47,558 bases of DNA from a virus (IMGVR_UViG_3300025728_000015:1-47558), one strand, 5' to 3'. Shown: positions 38,453 to 46,736, counted from the stretch's first letter. The notes: generated by a model not told the origin, from the letters alone. Translations and numbers: made by a program.

Positions 38453-39289
38453 ATGACAGTATTAAAAGGATTTGACTTTAGTAAGCCGGATAGCGTTCAA
38501 CAAGCAGAAGGAAACGAACAAGAGGAACACTTCTTACGTTACGTAAAGAAAGATGAGACAATCACTGTTGGGTTATTATCTCCAAATGAATACGCTCAAG
38601 TAAAAGTATACGATGTGTATCCCTTAACAGGAACAGTTGGAATTCCTCAAGAGGACTTATTCAAGAAAGCTAAAGAGGAGATGTTCCGCTTAGCAGATGA
38701 ACTTAAAGAAGAATGTGGAGCTGAAGAGGCTCGTAAAAATATGACACCCGATCAGTATAAAGCTTTCAAGGAAGGCGAAGGCGCTGAGTGGATTGCTAAA
38801 CTGAAAGAAGCTTACCGTTTCGATACTCAAGAGAGATTCTTATTTGGATTCTATGACTTTGAGACAGGTACTCCTTTCGTGATGCAAACTACTAAGAAAC
38901 AAGCAGAGAATATCTATAAGAAGATCGCTGGAGCGTGGACACCTAAGAAGGCAGGAGCTAAGTCTCAAGCAGAGAAGTTTGCTTTCACTATCTCCAAAGG
39001 TACTGGAGGTTTCGCTTTAGATGTAGATACGGACACTGAAGTTGAGGACAAGCACCTAGAGTGGTCTAAACAGGAAATCTCTGAAGAACAGTTCTCATCA
39101 GCTCATTTTACTTTATCTGTAGAAGCTCAGAAGGAAGTAATCAAAACGTTCGCTTCTTCTCATGAGGGATTCGACTTAGAGAAAGTAATCGGACAAGTTT
39201 CTTCTACTAAAGAGGAAACTAAAAAGGATGATCCTTTTGACAATGTAGGACATCCTTTAGACTTATCAGATGACGACCTTCCTTTCTAG
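38453..39289 (+). CDS. Putative single-stranded DNA-binding protein
   Basis: The 278-residue protein ends in an acidic tail with the tip DDDLPF, the hallmark of bacterial and phage SSB proteins that recruit partners. The body has a beta-rich part (ETITVGLLSPNEYAQVKVYDVYPL; FLFGFYDFETGTPFVM) and a helical insertion with many charged residues (about 70-125). It would coat single strands at the fork. The body itself is not a recognisable OB-fold by eye. AAAGGATTGATTAAAC precedes the ATG. Confidence 0.75.
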   Translation: MTVLKGFDFSKPDSVQQAEGNEQEEHFLRYVKKDETITVGLLSPNEYAQVKVYDVYPLTGTVGIPQEDLFKKAKEEMFRLADELKEECGAEEARKNMTPDQYKAFKEGEGAEWIAKLKEAYRFDTQERFLFGFYDFETGTPFVMQTTKKQAENIYKKIAGAWTPKKAGAKSQAEKFAFTISKGTGGFALDVDTDTEVEDKHLEWSKQEISEEQFSSAHFTLSVEAQKEVIKTFASSHEGFDLEKVIGQVSSTKEETKKDDPFDNVGHPLDLSDDDLPF

Positions 39290-39327
39290 GAGGCTCGTTA
39301 TCTACTACTATAATAGGAGGAAACTAA

Positions 39328-39651
39328 ATGAAAATCACACAAGTTAAAACTTTAGAGAGAATGGATAGATACGTACAGTTTGACGGAGATATCTACTTTG
39401 TAGCATGTACTCACCATGCAGACGACAACGATCCCCCAGCTTTCGAGCTATACGATTTAAACCATGGTAATGCTTACTTCGGAGAATCAATTATAGGCTT
39501 AGGAGATTTGTCTGATAAGATGTCCGAAATTGATCCTGATTGGTTTACTTATGAAGTAGATAGAACTATTGTTGACGAAGAAGTAAGAATACCTTTAAAC
39601 ATTGACCCTAAGGCTTTTGCTAAAGAGTTTATAAAACATTTCGATAAGTAG
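39328..39651 (+). CDS. Hypothetical protein, 107 aa
   Basis: TAGGAGGAAACTAA precedes the ATG. The protein is acidic, with beta strands in the first half (RYVQFDGDIYFVACTHH) and a helix at the end (DPKAFAKEFIKHFDK). Two adjacent His and one Cys lie near residues 28-31. A new promoter begins one base after its stop codon. Function unknown. Confidence 0.65.
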   Translation: MKITQVKTLERMDRYVQFDGDIYFVACTHHADDNDPPAFELYDLNHGNAYFGESIIGLGDLSDKMSEIDPDWFTYEVDRTIVDEEVRIPLNIDPKAFAKEFIKHFDK

Positions 39652-39681
39652 TTGACATCCTCCAGAGGGACATGCTAAGAT
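39652..39681 (+). promoter_or_regulatory. SigA-type promoter
   Basis: TTGACA (39652-39657), 18 bases, TAAGAT (39676-39681) with an extended -10 TG. The -35 follows the preceding stop codon directly. It drives the gene at 39705. Confidence 0.8.
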
Positions 39682-39704
39682 AGTCTCATAAGGAGGAGAT
39701 GACA

Positions 39705-40136
39705 ATGATTAAAACTAAAGAGTTAAAGAAAGACGGCTACCTTAAAGGTAATGCAAAGTATGAACAAATGAGTATCTATGACTTTATAGAAGAGTCCCAA
39801 GAGCTTCCGCCTTCCGAGACGGTTGCCCAAGTGGATGAAGCCCAAGATGATTGGAAGCTTAACGCTATCAATCAGCCAAGCAGTGCCCTAGATGCTAAAG
39901 AATCTACAGAGGATACTGACATGACTCTGTTCTCTGTAGGTGATGTTTTAACAGTTAGACAGGCTTCGGAAGTGTATTTATCTAATGAAAGCCCAGAAGA
40001 TTTTTACTTCCTCAAAGAATATGAGGGAGAGCAAGTTAAGATAATCGATATAGATGATAATGTTTTAAAGTGTAATACATTCAACCTTGATAAGGATATC
40101 TATCTAAGGAAGAATGAAGTTATAAAAATAAATTAG
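39705..40136 (+). CDS. Hypothetical acidic protein, 143 aa
   Basis: ATG 39705 is chosen over 39699 because AAGGAGG ends at about 39696. The N-terminus is basic, with a YEQMSIYDFIEE segment. A long acidic, probably disordered linker (about 30-75) leads to a beta-rich C-terminal domain (FSVGDVLTVRQASEVYL; QVKIIDIDDNVLKC) that looks like a small barrel. Function unknown. It precedes the second large ncRNA. Confidence 0.65.
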   Translation: MIKTKELKKDGYLKGNAKYEQMSIYDFIEESQELPPSETVAQVDEAQDDWKLNAINQPSSALDAKESTEDTDMTLFSVGDVLTVRQASEVYLSNESPEDFYFLKEYEGEQVKIIDIDDNVLKCNTFNLDKDIYLRKNEVIKIN

Positions 40137-40162
40137 TTGGATTTAATCATTAATTGTTTTCG

Positions 40163-40191
40163 TTGACACACAGGAAAGACTGTGATAGTAT
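40163..40191 (+). promoter_or_regulatory. Promoter of the second large ncRNA
   Basis: TTGACA (40163-40168), 17 bases, TAGTAT (40186-40191). The spacer contains a perfect inverted repeat CACAG-GAAAGA-CTGTG, which might be an operator. Transcription would start near 40198. Confidence 0.85.
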
Positions 40192-40197
40192 TGAATC

Positions 40198-40787
40198 ATA
40201 CCAGTGATACACAAGGTAATAAAATATTGAGGTGTATCGGACACCCTGAGAGAAGGGAAATAAACTTATAAGCCATGTAAGAGTGAGATCTACATAGGCA
40301 AATAAACATGAATGACTTCGAAAGAGTAAGACGGAAAGTTGCTTTTAAGAGTAACCTTGAACAGTTCCATTTACAGACATCTTAGGAGTTCGATAACTAA
40401 GCAGGCAACGACATGTTGCTACAAAGTATTCTACATCCTGATAACGTGTAGGATAGCTCACTTTTTGATTGACACTCTGGAAAGACAGAGCGCTCGTGAG
40501 GTGAGAGCGTACTTTCTGCAAGCCGACTTCTAACTAAGGTAGGTGAACAGGAAAGCCTTCTTTCAATCTAGTACACTACAGAGTAGAAACTGTTGTGTGC
40601 GACTCGGTGGAGACCTAAGACACCTCTTCCGTTTCAATACTGACTGGTAGGAAAGACTACTACAAGATTATATGTAAAGCTAGACTTGTGTGACGGGGAA
40701 GCTGAAGAGCGTACCTTGATAGACATATCTTGACCATAGTATTAGCTTAATCCCTTTGGAGGTGCAACTCTGGAGGGATATTTTTTT
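40198..40787 (+). ncRNA. Stand-alone large structured RNA, about 590 nt (ROOL-like candidate)
   Basis: It is bounded by a strong promoter and an intrinsic terminator and holds no convincing gene. Stems seen: 40206-40212 with 40232-40238 (alternative 40231-40235 with 40241-40245); 40272-40279 with 40291-40299; 40405-40409 with 40415-40419; 40475-40479 with 40486-40490; 40491-40495 with 40505-40509; 40551-40555 with 40560-40564; 40646-40650 with 40657-40661. Length and phage location fit the ROOL class, which forms RNA oligomers. Class membership is inference and needs a covariance search. It lies in the rightward early operon, so it is probably made early. Confidence 0.75.
40750..40787 (+). 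terminator. Intrinsic terminator of the second large ncRNA
   Basis: ATCCCTTTGGAG (40750-40761) pairs with CTCTGGAGGGAT (40768-40779), twelve pairs with wobbles, then ATTTTTTT. It gives the RNA a defined 3' end. Confidence 0.9.
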
Positions 40788-40812
40788 GTTTAAAATAATT
40801 TACATAAAAATG

Positions 40813-40841
40813 TTGCATTATCTTTTTAGTCATGATATATT
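40813..40841 (+). promoter_or_regulatory. SigA-type promoter
   Basis: TTGCAT (40813-40818), 17 bases, TATATT (40836-40841). It restarts transcription after the ncRNA terminator and drives the genes from 40903 onward. Confidence 0.7.
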
Positions 40842-40902
40842 TAAGTCAACAAAGAAACACAAGAACCTAAGCTAATTTACAATTTAAGAGGAGGAAAATA
40901 AA

Positions 40903-41505
40903 ATGACACGCAAACAAATTGGATTCACTTTAGATAAGACTGATGAGGTAAAAACTGTAGAGGAAGCTCCTAAGAGATCTCTTAAAGGACAAGCACTATT
41001 CGCAATGGTACCTTTAGTACTTATAGGAGGATTCGTTGGAACAATTGTGAAAGGATCGTTTGACCGTCAAGAGGAGAGAGCTATTGAGAAAGCAAAAACT
41101 GAACAGGTTGTCGTTACAGAAACTAAGAAGATCGAACCTCTGAAGGTTTCAGCTCCTAAGGCAGAGGAAAGCATAGTAGGCAACGAAGCAGTTAAACTTT
41201 ACGGAGAAAACCTCGTAAGTATTTTCAATAAAGAGTTGCAATCTACTAAGGAAAATGATATATTTAAATCAGAGTTTAACATCAAAGATGAAAGAACACT
41301 TCGTATGGTAGTTGACACTGAGAGTGCTTCTAACTATTTCGGAAAACCTGAAGAGACTGTGAATCTAGGAATCTCACAAGGGGCAGATGCTTACCGTATA
41401 TATCTTCAGAGATTCAATAACCGTATCTGGAACGGAAAAGGCGAAGGACTTAAGCTTGAGATTGTAAACACTAGAGGAGATAACTTACGAACTGTCGAAT
41501 TATAA
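40903..41505 (+). CDS. Membrane-anchored hypothetical protein, 200 aa
   Basis: A basic cytoplasmic N-terminus (about 30 residues) leads to one transmembrane helix (about 32-50, LFAMVPLVLIGGFVGTIV), then a Lys/Glu-rich linker and a folded C-terminal domain (about 100-200) predicted outside the membrane. There is no signal-peptidase or lipobox motif. It might alter the envelope or exclude other phages, but nothing in the sequence proves it. AAGAGGAGGAAAATAAA precedes the ATG. Confidence 0.65.
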   Translation: MTRKQIGFTLDKTDEVKTVEEAPKRSLKGQALFAMVPLVLIGGFVGTIVKGSFDRQEERAIEKAKTEQVVVTETKKIEPLKVSAPKAEESIVGNEAVKLYGENLVSIFNKELQSTKENDIFKSEFNIKDERTLRMVVDTESASNYFGKPEETVNLGISQGADAYRIYLQRFNNRIWNGKGEGLKLEIVNTRGDNLRTVEL

Positions 41506-41527
41506 ATTTAAGGGAGGTAACACTATA

Positions 41528-41917
41528 ATGACTTACAATGATTTATACACAAAAAGAAAAGTAGAATATACAACTAATTATAAAATAAACCCTTTGCCCC
41601 ATCACTTAATTGTTGAAACTAAAGAGCGCACACGTTACGGGTTGAAGCATATTAAGCAAATCAAACGACTAACAGGGGTAAAGAAGCCTATTGCGGATTT
41701 AAGTTCGGGAGAGTTATTCTTACGAGACTTTAAATTCTTAAGCATGCTCCATAGAGTGCAATCCTTAGAAGGGAAGTTCGATCATAACTACGGCATCTAT
41801 GAAGTATTGGAAGTGCATGACACTGGAGAGATATTCCGTTCATATTTTGAATGTCACTTACTTCCAAAGTTTGATACTGAATTGACACTGAATGGAGTGA
41901 AGAAGAATGCTTTCTAG
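41528..41917 (+). CDS. Hypothetical protein, 129 aa
   Basis: GGGAGGTAACACTATA precedes the ATG. The protein is basic, with a helical centre (LKHIKQIKRLTGVKKPIADL), a segment with FLRDFKFLSMLHRVQSLEG, and beta strands at the end. Just before the primase gene, it might be a replication accessory. No family recognised. Confidence 0.65.
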   Translation: MTYNDLYTKRKVEYTTNYKINPLPHHLIVETKERTRYGLKHIKQIKRLTGVKKPIADLSSGELFLRDFKFLSMLHRVQSLEGKFDHNYGIYEVLEVHDTGEIFRSYFECHLLPKFDTELTLNGVKKNAF

Positions 41918-41929
41918 AGGTGAAAATAT

Positions 41930-42871
41930 ATGACTCTTGTATGGGTAGGTAACCAACGTATAGATGTAGACTTGGAAGAAGAACTTAATCAATTTCACTG
42001 GGAGAGGGAGCGCTGGACAGATGAAAAACTCACCGCATGTTCACCATTCAGATACGACAAAAGTCCGAGCTTCTTTGTTAATCTTACAGACATTGGAACT
42101 CTTGAGATTTCGGGAAGCTGGAAAGACTCTGGAGGAGGGACGTCAGGTAATTTCACAGAGTTAATGGCTCACTTGATGGATACAGACTATGAGTCCGCTC
42201 TAGAGTATTTGCTAGAAAGATATGCTCCTGTTGCTTATGAGGAGGCTAAAAAGCTTCACCCTTGGAAGGATATCAAAGAGTTTAAACCTTTGCATAAAGT
42301 AAGCGGAACAACCTCCACGTATCTCCTTAATAGGGGAATATCTTTCGAGACTCAGTTGAGGTTAAATTCTATACTTGTAAGTGACCATGTGAGTTTCGAT
42401 TGGTGTAATCCTATGGGAGAGATAATGGCTCGTAAGTACAGACGGACAGACTCTAAAGTGTTCTCTTACGAGAAAGACGGTTACCGTATTAATCAATGCT
42501 TATTTGGGATAGATCAAGTATATTCCTCTAAAGCTACAACTCTTTGGATATGCGAAGCTGAGATAGATGCATTAACTGTATGGGAAAACGGATACGCTTC
42601 AGTAGCCTTAGGAGGTTCAAGCATTTCAGATAGACAGGCTGAGATGATTTTACAGTCAGGAGTACAGCGGATAGTGATCGCTTCCGATAATGATAAAGCT
42701 GGAAAAGATTTATCTAAAAAGATTCAAAAAAAGCTTTACAGTTTAGATATCTATATGGTAAGATGGAATCAAGATAACGATGACATAAACGCTTACTACT
42801 TAAGGGAAGGGAAACTTCCAAAATCTTATAAGGCGTTTAACATCGAAAGAATAAAGAAACTGAGAGGATGA
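41930..42871 (+). CDS. DNA primase (TOPRIM, DnaG-like)
   Basis: The 313-residue protein has ACSPFRYDKSPSFFVNL (36-52), which corresponds to the CPFHxEKTPSF segment of DnaG. It then has a TOPRIM domain with Glu209 (ICEAEIDAL), GGSS (228-231) and the DxD pair Asp253/Asp255 (IASDNDKAGKD). The usual CHC2 zinc cysteines are mostly missing. It would make primers for the phage fork. GAGGTGAAAATAT precedes the ATG. Confidence 0.85.
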   Translation: MTLVWVGNQRIDVDLEEELNQFHWERERWTDEKLTACSPFRYDKSPSFFVNLTDIGTLEISGSWKDSGGGTSGNFTELMAHLMDTDYESALEYLLERYAPVAYEEAKKLHPWKDIKEFKPLHKVSGTTSTYLLNRGISFETQLRLNSILVSDHVSFDWCNPMGEIMARKYRRTDSKVFSYEKDGYRINQCLFGIDQVYSSKATTLWICEAEIDALTVWENGYASVALGGSSISDRQAEMILQSGVQRIVIASDNDKAGKDLSKKIQKKLYSLDIYMVRWNQDNDDINAYYLREGKLPKSYKAFNIERIKKLRG

Positions 42872-42878
42872 ATTTAAG

Positions 42879-43526
42879 ATGGTAGTACGTAACTGGGATG
42901 AAATTAAGGTAGAAACTTCGAGAGGTATGACTGAAGAGGAAGGTAAATGGCTTATGGAGGAAATAGTTACTCCAGTGTATCGATCTTATTGCCGTAAGGT
43001 AATCAAGAAAGAAAGAGATGAGTTCTTAAGTTTTGTTGCTCAAGAAGCATTCATTTACTTTTTCAGATATGATGACTCAAAAGGAATCTCATTGGACAAG
43101 TTCGTATTTACTAATACATGGAATAGAGCAAAGAACTTCTTGAGAGACAGTTACCGAGACAATATGAAATCATTCTGCTACGATCCTGACGCTGAAACGA
43201 ACAATGGAGAAGGTACAGAGTCTGATAAGGGTGACCACTTTAGTAGGTTGCTTAATGTAAACTTAGATGATACTGAATTATCTCTAGAGGAATTACTTTC
43301 CACTTTCGATGATCGAGAGCTTGAAACTGTTAATCTATTACTTGACGGGTACGCCTTAAAGGAAATAGAAAAACTCCAAGGAAAGAGCCGTACTTACGTG
43401 AGACGCTCAGTAGATTTAATTATAATGCGTCTAGAGGAATACGGATATGATATGAACTATTATGAGAAGTACCGCCAATATAAGAAAAGAACTGCCCGTT
43501 TAGGGACACAAAGGAGAGAAAACTAA
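42879..43526 (+). CDS. Sigma-factor-like protein, 215 aa
   Basis: Residues about 25-95 resemble sigma region 2 (a helical bundle with FLSFVAQEAFIYFFRYDDSKGISLDKFVFTNTW, cited by its ends). Residues about 140-190 resemble region 4 (LEELLSTFDDRELETVNLLLDGYALKEIEKLQGKSRTYVRRSVD, cited by its ends), a helix-turn-helix. An acidic linker joins them. Such proteins may redirect host RNA polymerase to late phage promoters. All promoters found here still look SigA-like, so its targets are unknown. Its stop overlaps the next ATG. Confidence 0.7.
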   Translation: MVVRNWDEIKVETSRGMTEEEGKWLMEEIVTPVYRSYCRKVIKKERDEFLSFVAQEAFIYFFRYDDSKGISLDKFVFTNTWNRAKNFLRDSYRDNMKSFCYDPDAETNNGEGTESDKGDHFSRLLNVNLDDTELSLEELLSTFDDRELETVNLLLDGYALKEIEKLQGKSRTYVRRSVDLIIMRLEEYGYDMNYYEKYRQYKKRTARLGTQRREN

Positions 43527-43813
43527 TGAAGACATATAAAACTATTAGAGGATTAAATAACGCTTTAGGGAAAGCACTTGGAGAACCTAGTAAGGCAACT
43601 TCTGAGGGAACTATGACAGACGGCTGGATGTGTATCCCTATAAAGTCAAATAAACTATATAGAGTACTTATCATTAAAGACGGCTATCCTTTTGGTATGA
43701 ATAGCGAACAGTTGGATATATTAGAAGATACCTTTGGAGGAAAAAGATATGTAGCTAACATGTTTAACAAAGAATGCCTTACAGTGGATATACTTCTGGA
43801 GGTGAGCAAATGA
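43526..43813 (+). CDS. Hypothetical protein, 95 aa
   Basis: The ATG overlaps the sigma-like gene's stop and AAAGGAGAG lies upstream. The protein is alpha/beta with a short N-terminal helix (RGLNNALGKALGE), strands (MCIPIKSNKLYRVLII) and a C-terminal strand. No conserved motif is seen. The next gene starts inside its last codons. Confidence 0.65.
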   Translation: MKTYKTIRGLNNALGKALGEPSKATSEGTMTDGWMCIPIKSNKLYRVLIIKDGYPFGMNSEQLDILEDTFGGKRYVANMFNKECLTVDILLEVSK

Positions 43814-44271
43814 GTAATAACTACAATGTAAACGATAAAGTTGTAATCATTAAAGGGGAACAAATTCACGGCTTTAAAGTTGGATCGACTCAAACTATAA
43901 CTTCCATCGGAATGGGAGGGACACTCTTTATAAGAAACGAAAGAGGATTTGCTAAAATGGTGAATCACGATGAGGTTAAACCCATTGAGCCTAACTACAC
44001 GGATGATGTACCTGAAGGGGAATTTGTACCGAGATTGTTTAAACGTACTGCTGTGTGTGAAACTAACGAGGAAAGGTATTACTTTCGAGAAGGAAATATC
44101 TATATAGAGATCGACCCTAAAAGATGGGACGAGTTAGGTATAGACAGGGAAGCTATTGAGAATCTATACTTATTTGAAGATGAGAAACCTGTATTGATTA
44201 CTGATGAGGATGGATATACACTAATGGGAAGCTTTGACATTGAGGACGATTTCGAGGAGGTATTTCAATGA
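43810..44271 (+). CDS. Hypothetical protein with SH3-like N-terminus, 153 aa
   Basis: ATG 43810 is chosen because GGAGGTGAGCAA stands directly before it. The first 55 residues (NVNDKVVIIKGEQIHGFKVG, then FAKMVNHDEVKPI) look like a small SH3/KOW-type barrel. A linker and an acidic domain follow, ending in DIEDDFEEVF. It lies between the sigma-like and kinase genes and overlaps the kinase by four bases. Function unknown. Confidence 0.65.
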   Translation: MSNNYNVNDKVVIIKGEQIHGFKVGSTQTITSIGMGGTLFIRNERGFAKMVNHDEVKPIEPNYTDDVPEGEFVPRLFKRTAVCETNEERYYFREGNIYIEIDPKRWDELGIDREAIENLYLFEDEKPVLITDEDGYTLMGSFDIEDDFEEVFQ

Positions 44272-44840
44272 GAATAGCACTCTGTGGAGAAGCTCGATCA
44301 GGTAAGGACACTGTAGCGTCCCTTTGTAGTGGATTTATAAGCATGGCTTTCGGAGATTACATGAAAGTAAGATACTATAAAGATAACCCTCATAAGGTAG
44401 GAAAGCCTAAAGATAGGGAACACATGATAGCATGGTCACAACCTCAGGTGAATGAGTACCCTAGGATATGGGTAGACAAGCTTGAAGAAGACTTCAATAG
44501 ATACCATTGGAGCTATGGCAACAACTTAGATGTTATTATAACTGACTTGAGACAACCTCACGAGGAAGAATGGTGCCGTGAGAATGGATTCCATATCGTT
44601 AGAGTACATGCGAATGAGACACTTAGAGCAAAGAGAGCTATGAAGCATGGGGAGTTCTTAGGGAAAGACTTGCCTTACGAGGTTAAAGCTGATTTCCATA
44701 TCTACAATGACGGTAGCTTGAGAGATTTAAAAAACAATGTAAAACAATTGTTGCGCATTCTCGTAACATATGATAAGATTAAATCAGATACAAATAAGGT
44801 AAACAAAAGCTATGCTAAAAACAGTAATTATTTTAACTAG
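44268..44840 (+). CDS. Deoxynucleoside monophosphate kinase
   Basis: The 190-residue protein has a P-loop GEARSGKDT (7-15), an ITDLRQPHEEEW segment (about 90-101) typical of phage dNMP kinases, and a basic lid region (RAKRAMKHGEF). It phosphorylates dNMPs released from host DNA to feed phage replication. A basic, Asn/Lys-rich tail of about 25 residues is extra. GAGGAGG lies before the ATG within the upstream gene. Confidence 0.8.
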   Translation: MRIALCGEARSGKDTVASLCSGFISMAFGDYMKVRYYKDNPHKVGKPKDREHMIAWSQPQVNEYPRIWVDKLEEDFNRYHWSYGNNLDVIITDLRQPHEEEWCRENGFHIVRVHANETLRAKRAMKHGEFLGKDLPYEVKADFHIYNDGSLRDLKNNVKQLLRILVTYDKIKSDTNKVNKSYAKNSNYFN

Positions 44841-44850
44841 AAAGTGAGAG

Positions 44851-45564
44851 ATGGGCATGATTGTAAATGATAGAATAGTAGTAAGTGAGAGTAACTTGAA
44901 AGGTTTTAACACTGGAGTTATGGAGGATACAAACCTCCTAGCTTCTATGATATATCAAGACTTGAGAGAAATATCTACAGGAAGCCGTTACAGGTCTTTC
45001 AGCCCTACTAAGATAGCTTTTGAGTATTTCCAAGGAGACAAATATGCTACTCATAACATACTTAGAGCAATACGAAATATAGAGAAAAACGGATACATTG
45101 GATACAAGAGACAATACCAGCACGTACCTCCTAAGTTTATTATCTTAAAAGACATAGAGCCAAACGCTGATGTTGACTTACGATGGATGTCTGTACAAGA
45201 TAAGTTTGGAGCCATAAACTTATTAGTCCTAACAACAATTGACTCTCTTGAGGAAGCAACAACAAATGAGATTGCAAACAATAACCCTGAGATTGCTAGA
45301 AGTTCAATATCAAAAGAGTTGATTCGATTAAGAAATCGTGGTATACTTAAGTCAGTTCCAGCTAATAAGAAAGAAAACCTCTGGAGCTTGAACCTTGAAA
45401 AACTAACTTTAATGGAGGGATTGCAAATGTCAAGCAATATCGCTAAATTGTTAGAACTCAAAGAGATTTACGCTAGGAGAGCTGAGCAAGCTCAAGACGC
45501 TGTAAAGTTTTACGAAGAAGAATTGGCAAAAGAGTTAAAGAAAACTGAGGAGGAAACAAAATGA
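44851..45564 (+). CDS. Hypothetical protein with winged-helix-like segments, 237 aa
   Basis: GAAAGTGAGAG precedes the ATG. Two segments look like winged helices: about 45-85 (SPTKIAFEYFQGDKYATHNILRAIRNIEKNGYI, cited by its ends) and about 130-175 (LEEATTNEIANNNPEIARSSISKELIRLRNRG, cited by its ends). A C-terminal coiled coil (LELKEIYARRAEQAQDAVKFYEEELAKE) follows. A DNA-binding regulator is plausible. No named family. Confidence 0.6.
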   Translation: MGMIVNDRIVVSESNLKGFNTGVMEDTNLLASMIYQDLREISTGSRYRSFSPTKIAFEYFQGDKYATHNILRAIRNIEKNGYIGYKRQYQHVPPKFIILKDIEPNADVDLRWMSVQDKFGAINLLVLTTIDSLEEATTNEIANNNPEIARSSISKELIRLRNRGILKSVPANKKENLWSLNLEKLTLMEGLQMSSNIAKLLELKEIYARRAEQAQDAVKFYEEELAKELKKTEEETK

Positions 45565-46334
45565 CAAACGAAGTAGTAAACTCAAAAGTGATTAAAGGTA
45601 ATGACGGATTAGGGACTACAGTGGTAACAACTCACGAGGACAAGCTTGACGTTGCTCAGGAAGCATCTAATAACGCTTGGATGGCTGTACAAGGTATCCG
45701 TCAGGCACATGCTGAGAAGAACGGTGAGCCTATCCCTTGTGAGCCAAACCCTTATGAGGATGCCTTATCAGACGCTTGGCACAATGGATACACTGAAGGG
45801 CTAAAAGAACATGAAAAGTTCAACTTCTCAGATTTCGACAAATCAGTAAATCGTACTTGGAAGAAACAAGACTTCAAAGATGCCGTATCTAATGCGTCTT
45901 TAGGGTTAACAGGAGAAGCCGGTGAGGTTGCTGATCTTATCAAGAAAGCTATTTATCACGGTAGAGGTTTCGATCACTTCCCTGCTAAAGAAGGAAGTGA
46001 CTTATCTGGTCTGATTAAACGAAAAGACGTACTAGACGAACTTTCAGATATCCTATTCTACGTATCAGCTATGGCTCAGGAGTTTGGATTCACTCTCGAG
46101 GATGTAGCACTACACAATAAAGCTAAACTTGAGAAGCGTTACAAGAAAGGTTTTACTGTAGAGGAATCAGCTCAAAAGGCGGACAAGCATCCTTCTAAGT
46201 TAGAATTTCCTAGAAACATGATAGTTAAGAATCCTACAGATTATTACAAGAAGTTTGCTATCATCCATGTAACTGGAGAGACAGATACTCATTTCTTATC
46301 AGGTGACGTTTATATCCCTAAGGAGGTATTCTAA
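45561..46334 (+). CDS. MazG-like nucleotide pyrophosphohydrolase
   Basis: The 257-residue protein has LGLTGEAGEVADLIKK (114-129) with the acidic metal-binding residues, and LDELSDILFYVSAMAQE (158-174) with the second acidic pair, as in MazG-type all-alpha NTP pyrophosphatases. The extra N-terminal 100 residues and the C-terminal 55-residue domain are unassigned. It may hydrolyse nucleotides or (p)ppGpp, adjusting host metabolism during infection. GAGGAGGAAACAAA precedes the ATG. Confidence 0.8.
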   Translation: MTNEVVNSKVIKGNDGLGTTVVTTHEDKLDVAQEASNNAWMAVQGIRQAHAEKNGEPIPCEPNPYEDALSDAWHNGYTEGLKEHEKFNFSDFDKSVNRTWKKQDFKDAVSNASLGLTGEAGEVADLIKKAIYHGRGFDHFPAKEGSDLSGLIKRKDVLDELSDILFYVSAMAQEFGFTLEDVALHNKAKLEKRYKKGFTVEESAQKADKHPSKLEFPRNMIVKNPTDYYKKFAIIHVTGETDTHFLSGDVYIPKEVF

Positions 46335-46335
46335 T

Positions 46336-46569
46336 ATGAAAACTACACAGGTTAATACGAAGTACGTTAATCACATTACAGGTACAGATGCTTTGGATTA
46401 TATCTTAGAAGGTAATCGCCTTTACTTCCCAGATGGAAATGGTATGAAAGCCATAGAGTATGACGATGTAGTATTCTCATACTTCTTCATTAACTACGAA
46501 GATCAACGTATCCGTACAAACTGGAATGATGCTCACATAGCTAATAAAACTTGGGAGGTAGAACGATAG
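46336..46569 (+). CDS. Hypothetical protein, 77 aa
   Basis: ATG 46336 is chosen because AAGGAGGTATTCTAAT stands directly before it. The protein is alpha/beta and rich in aromatic residues (VVFSYFFINYEDQRI). Its stop overlaps the next gene's GTG start. No family recognised. Confidence 0.65.
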   Translation: MKTTQVNTKYVNHITGTDALDYILEGNRLYFPDGNGMKAIEYDDVVFSYFFINYEDQRIRTNWNDAHIANKTWEVER

Positions 46570-46736
46570 TGATTAAACGTAAGATTCACTTAAGAGATGG
46601 ACTTTGGGTAATTTTTGAATCAGATGAGGATACAAAAAGTATTAAAGATAAGATGGAAGAGAATGAATTCATTGTAATAGGAAACACGATAATCAACACT
46701 AAAGACATTCAACTTATAGAGGAGATCAAGCAATGA
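46569..46736 (+). CDS. Hypothetical protein, 55 aa, GTG start
   Basis: TTGGGAGGTAGAACGATA precedes the GTG, which is preferred over a TTG overlapping that site. The protein has beta strands (KIHLRDGLWVIFES; FIVIGNTIINTKDIQLI) and may form a small sheet. It is coupled to the next gene by a four-base overlap. Confidence 0.6.
   Translation: MIKRKIHLRDGLWVIFESDEDTKSIKDKMEENEFIVIGNTIINTKDIQLIEEIKQ

Noticed and set aside
40469-40492. A second promoter starting at TTGACA inside the ncRNA
   Set aside because: No -10-like hexamer occurs 16-18 bases downstream; the bases belong to the GAAAGA-loop hairpin.
40339-40533. A 64-codon ORF inside the second ncRNA
   Set aside because: It has no ribosome-binding site, poor coding character and overlaps several stems of the RNA.
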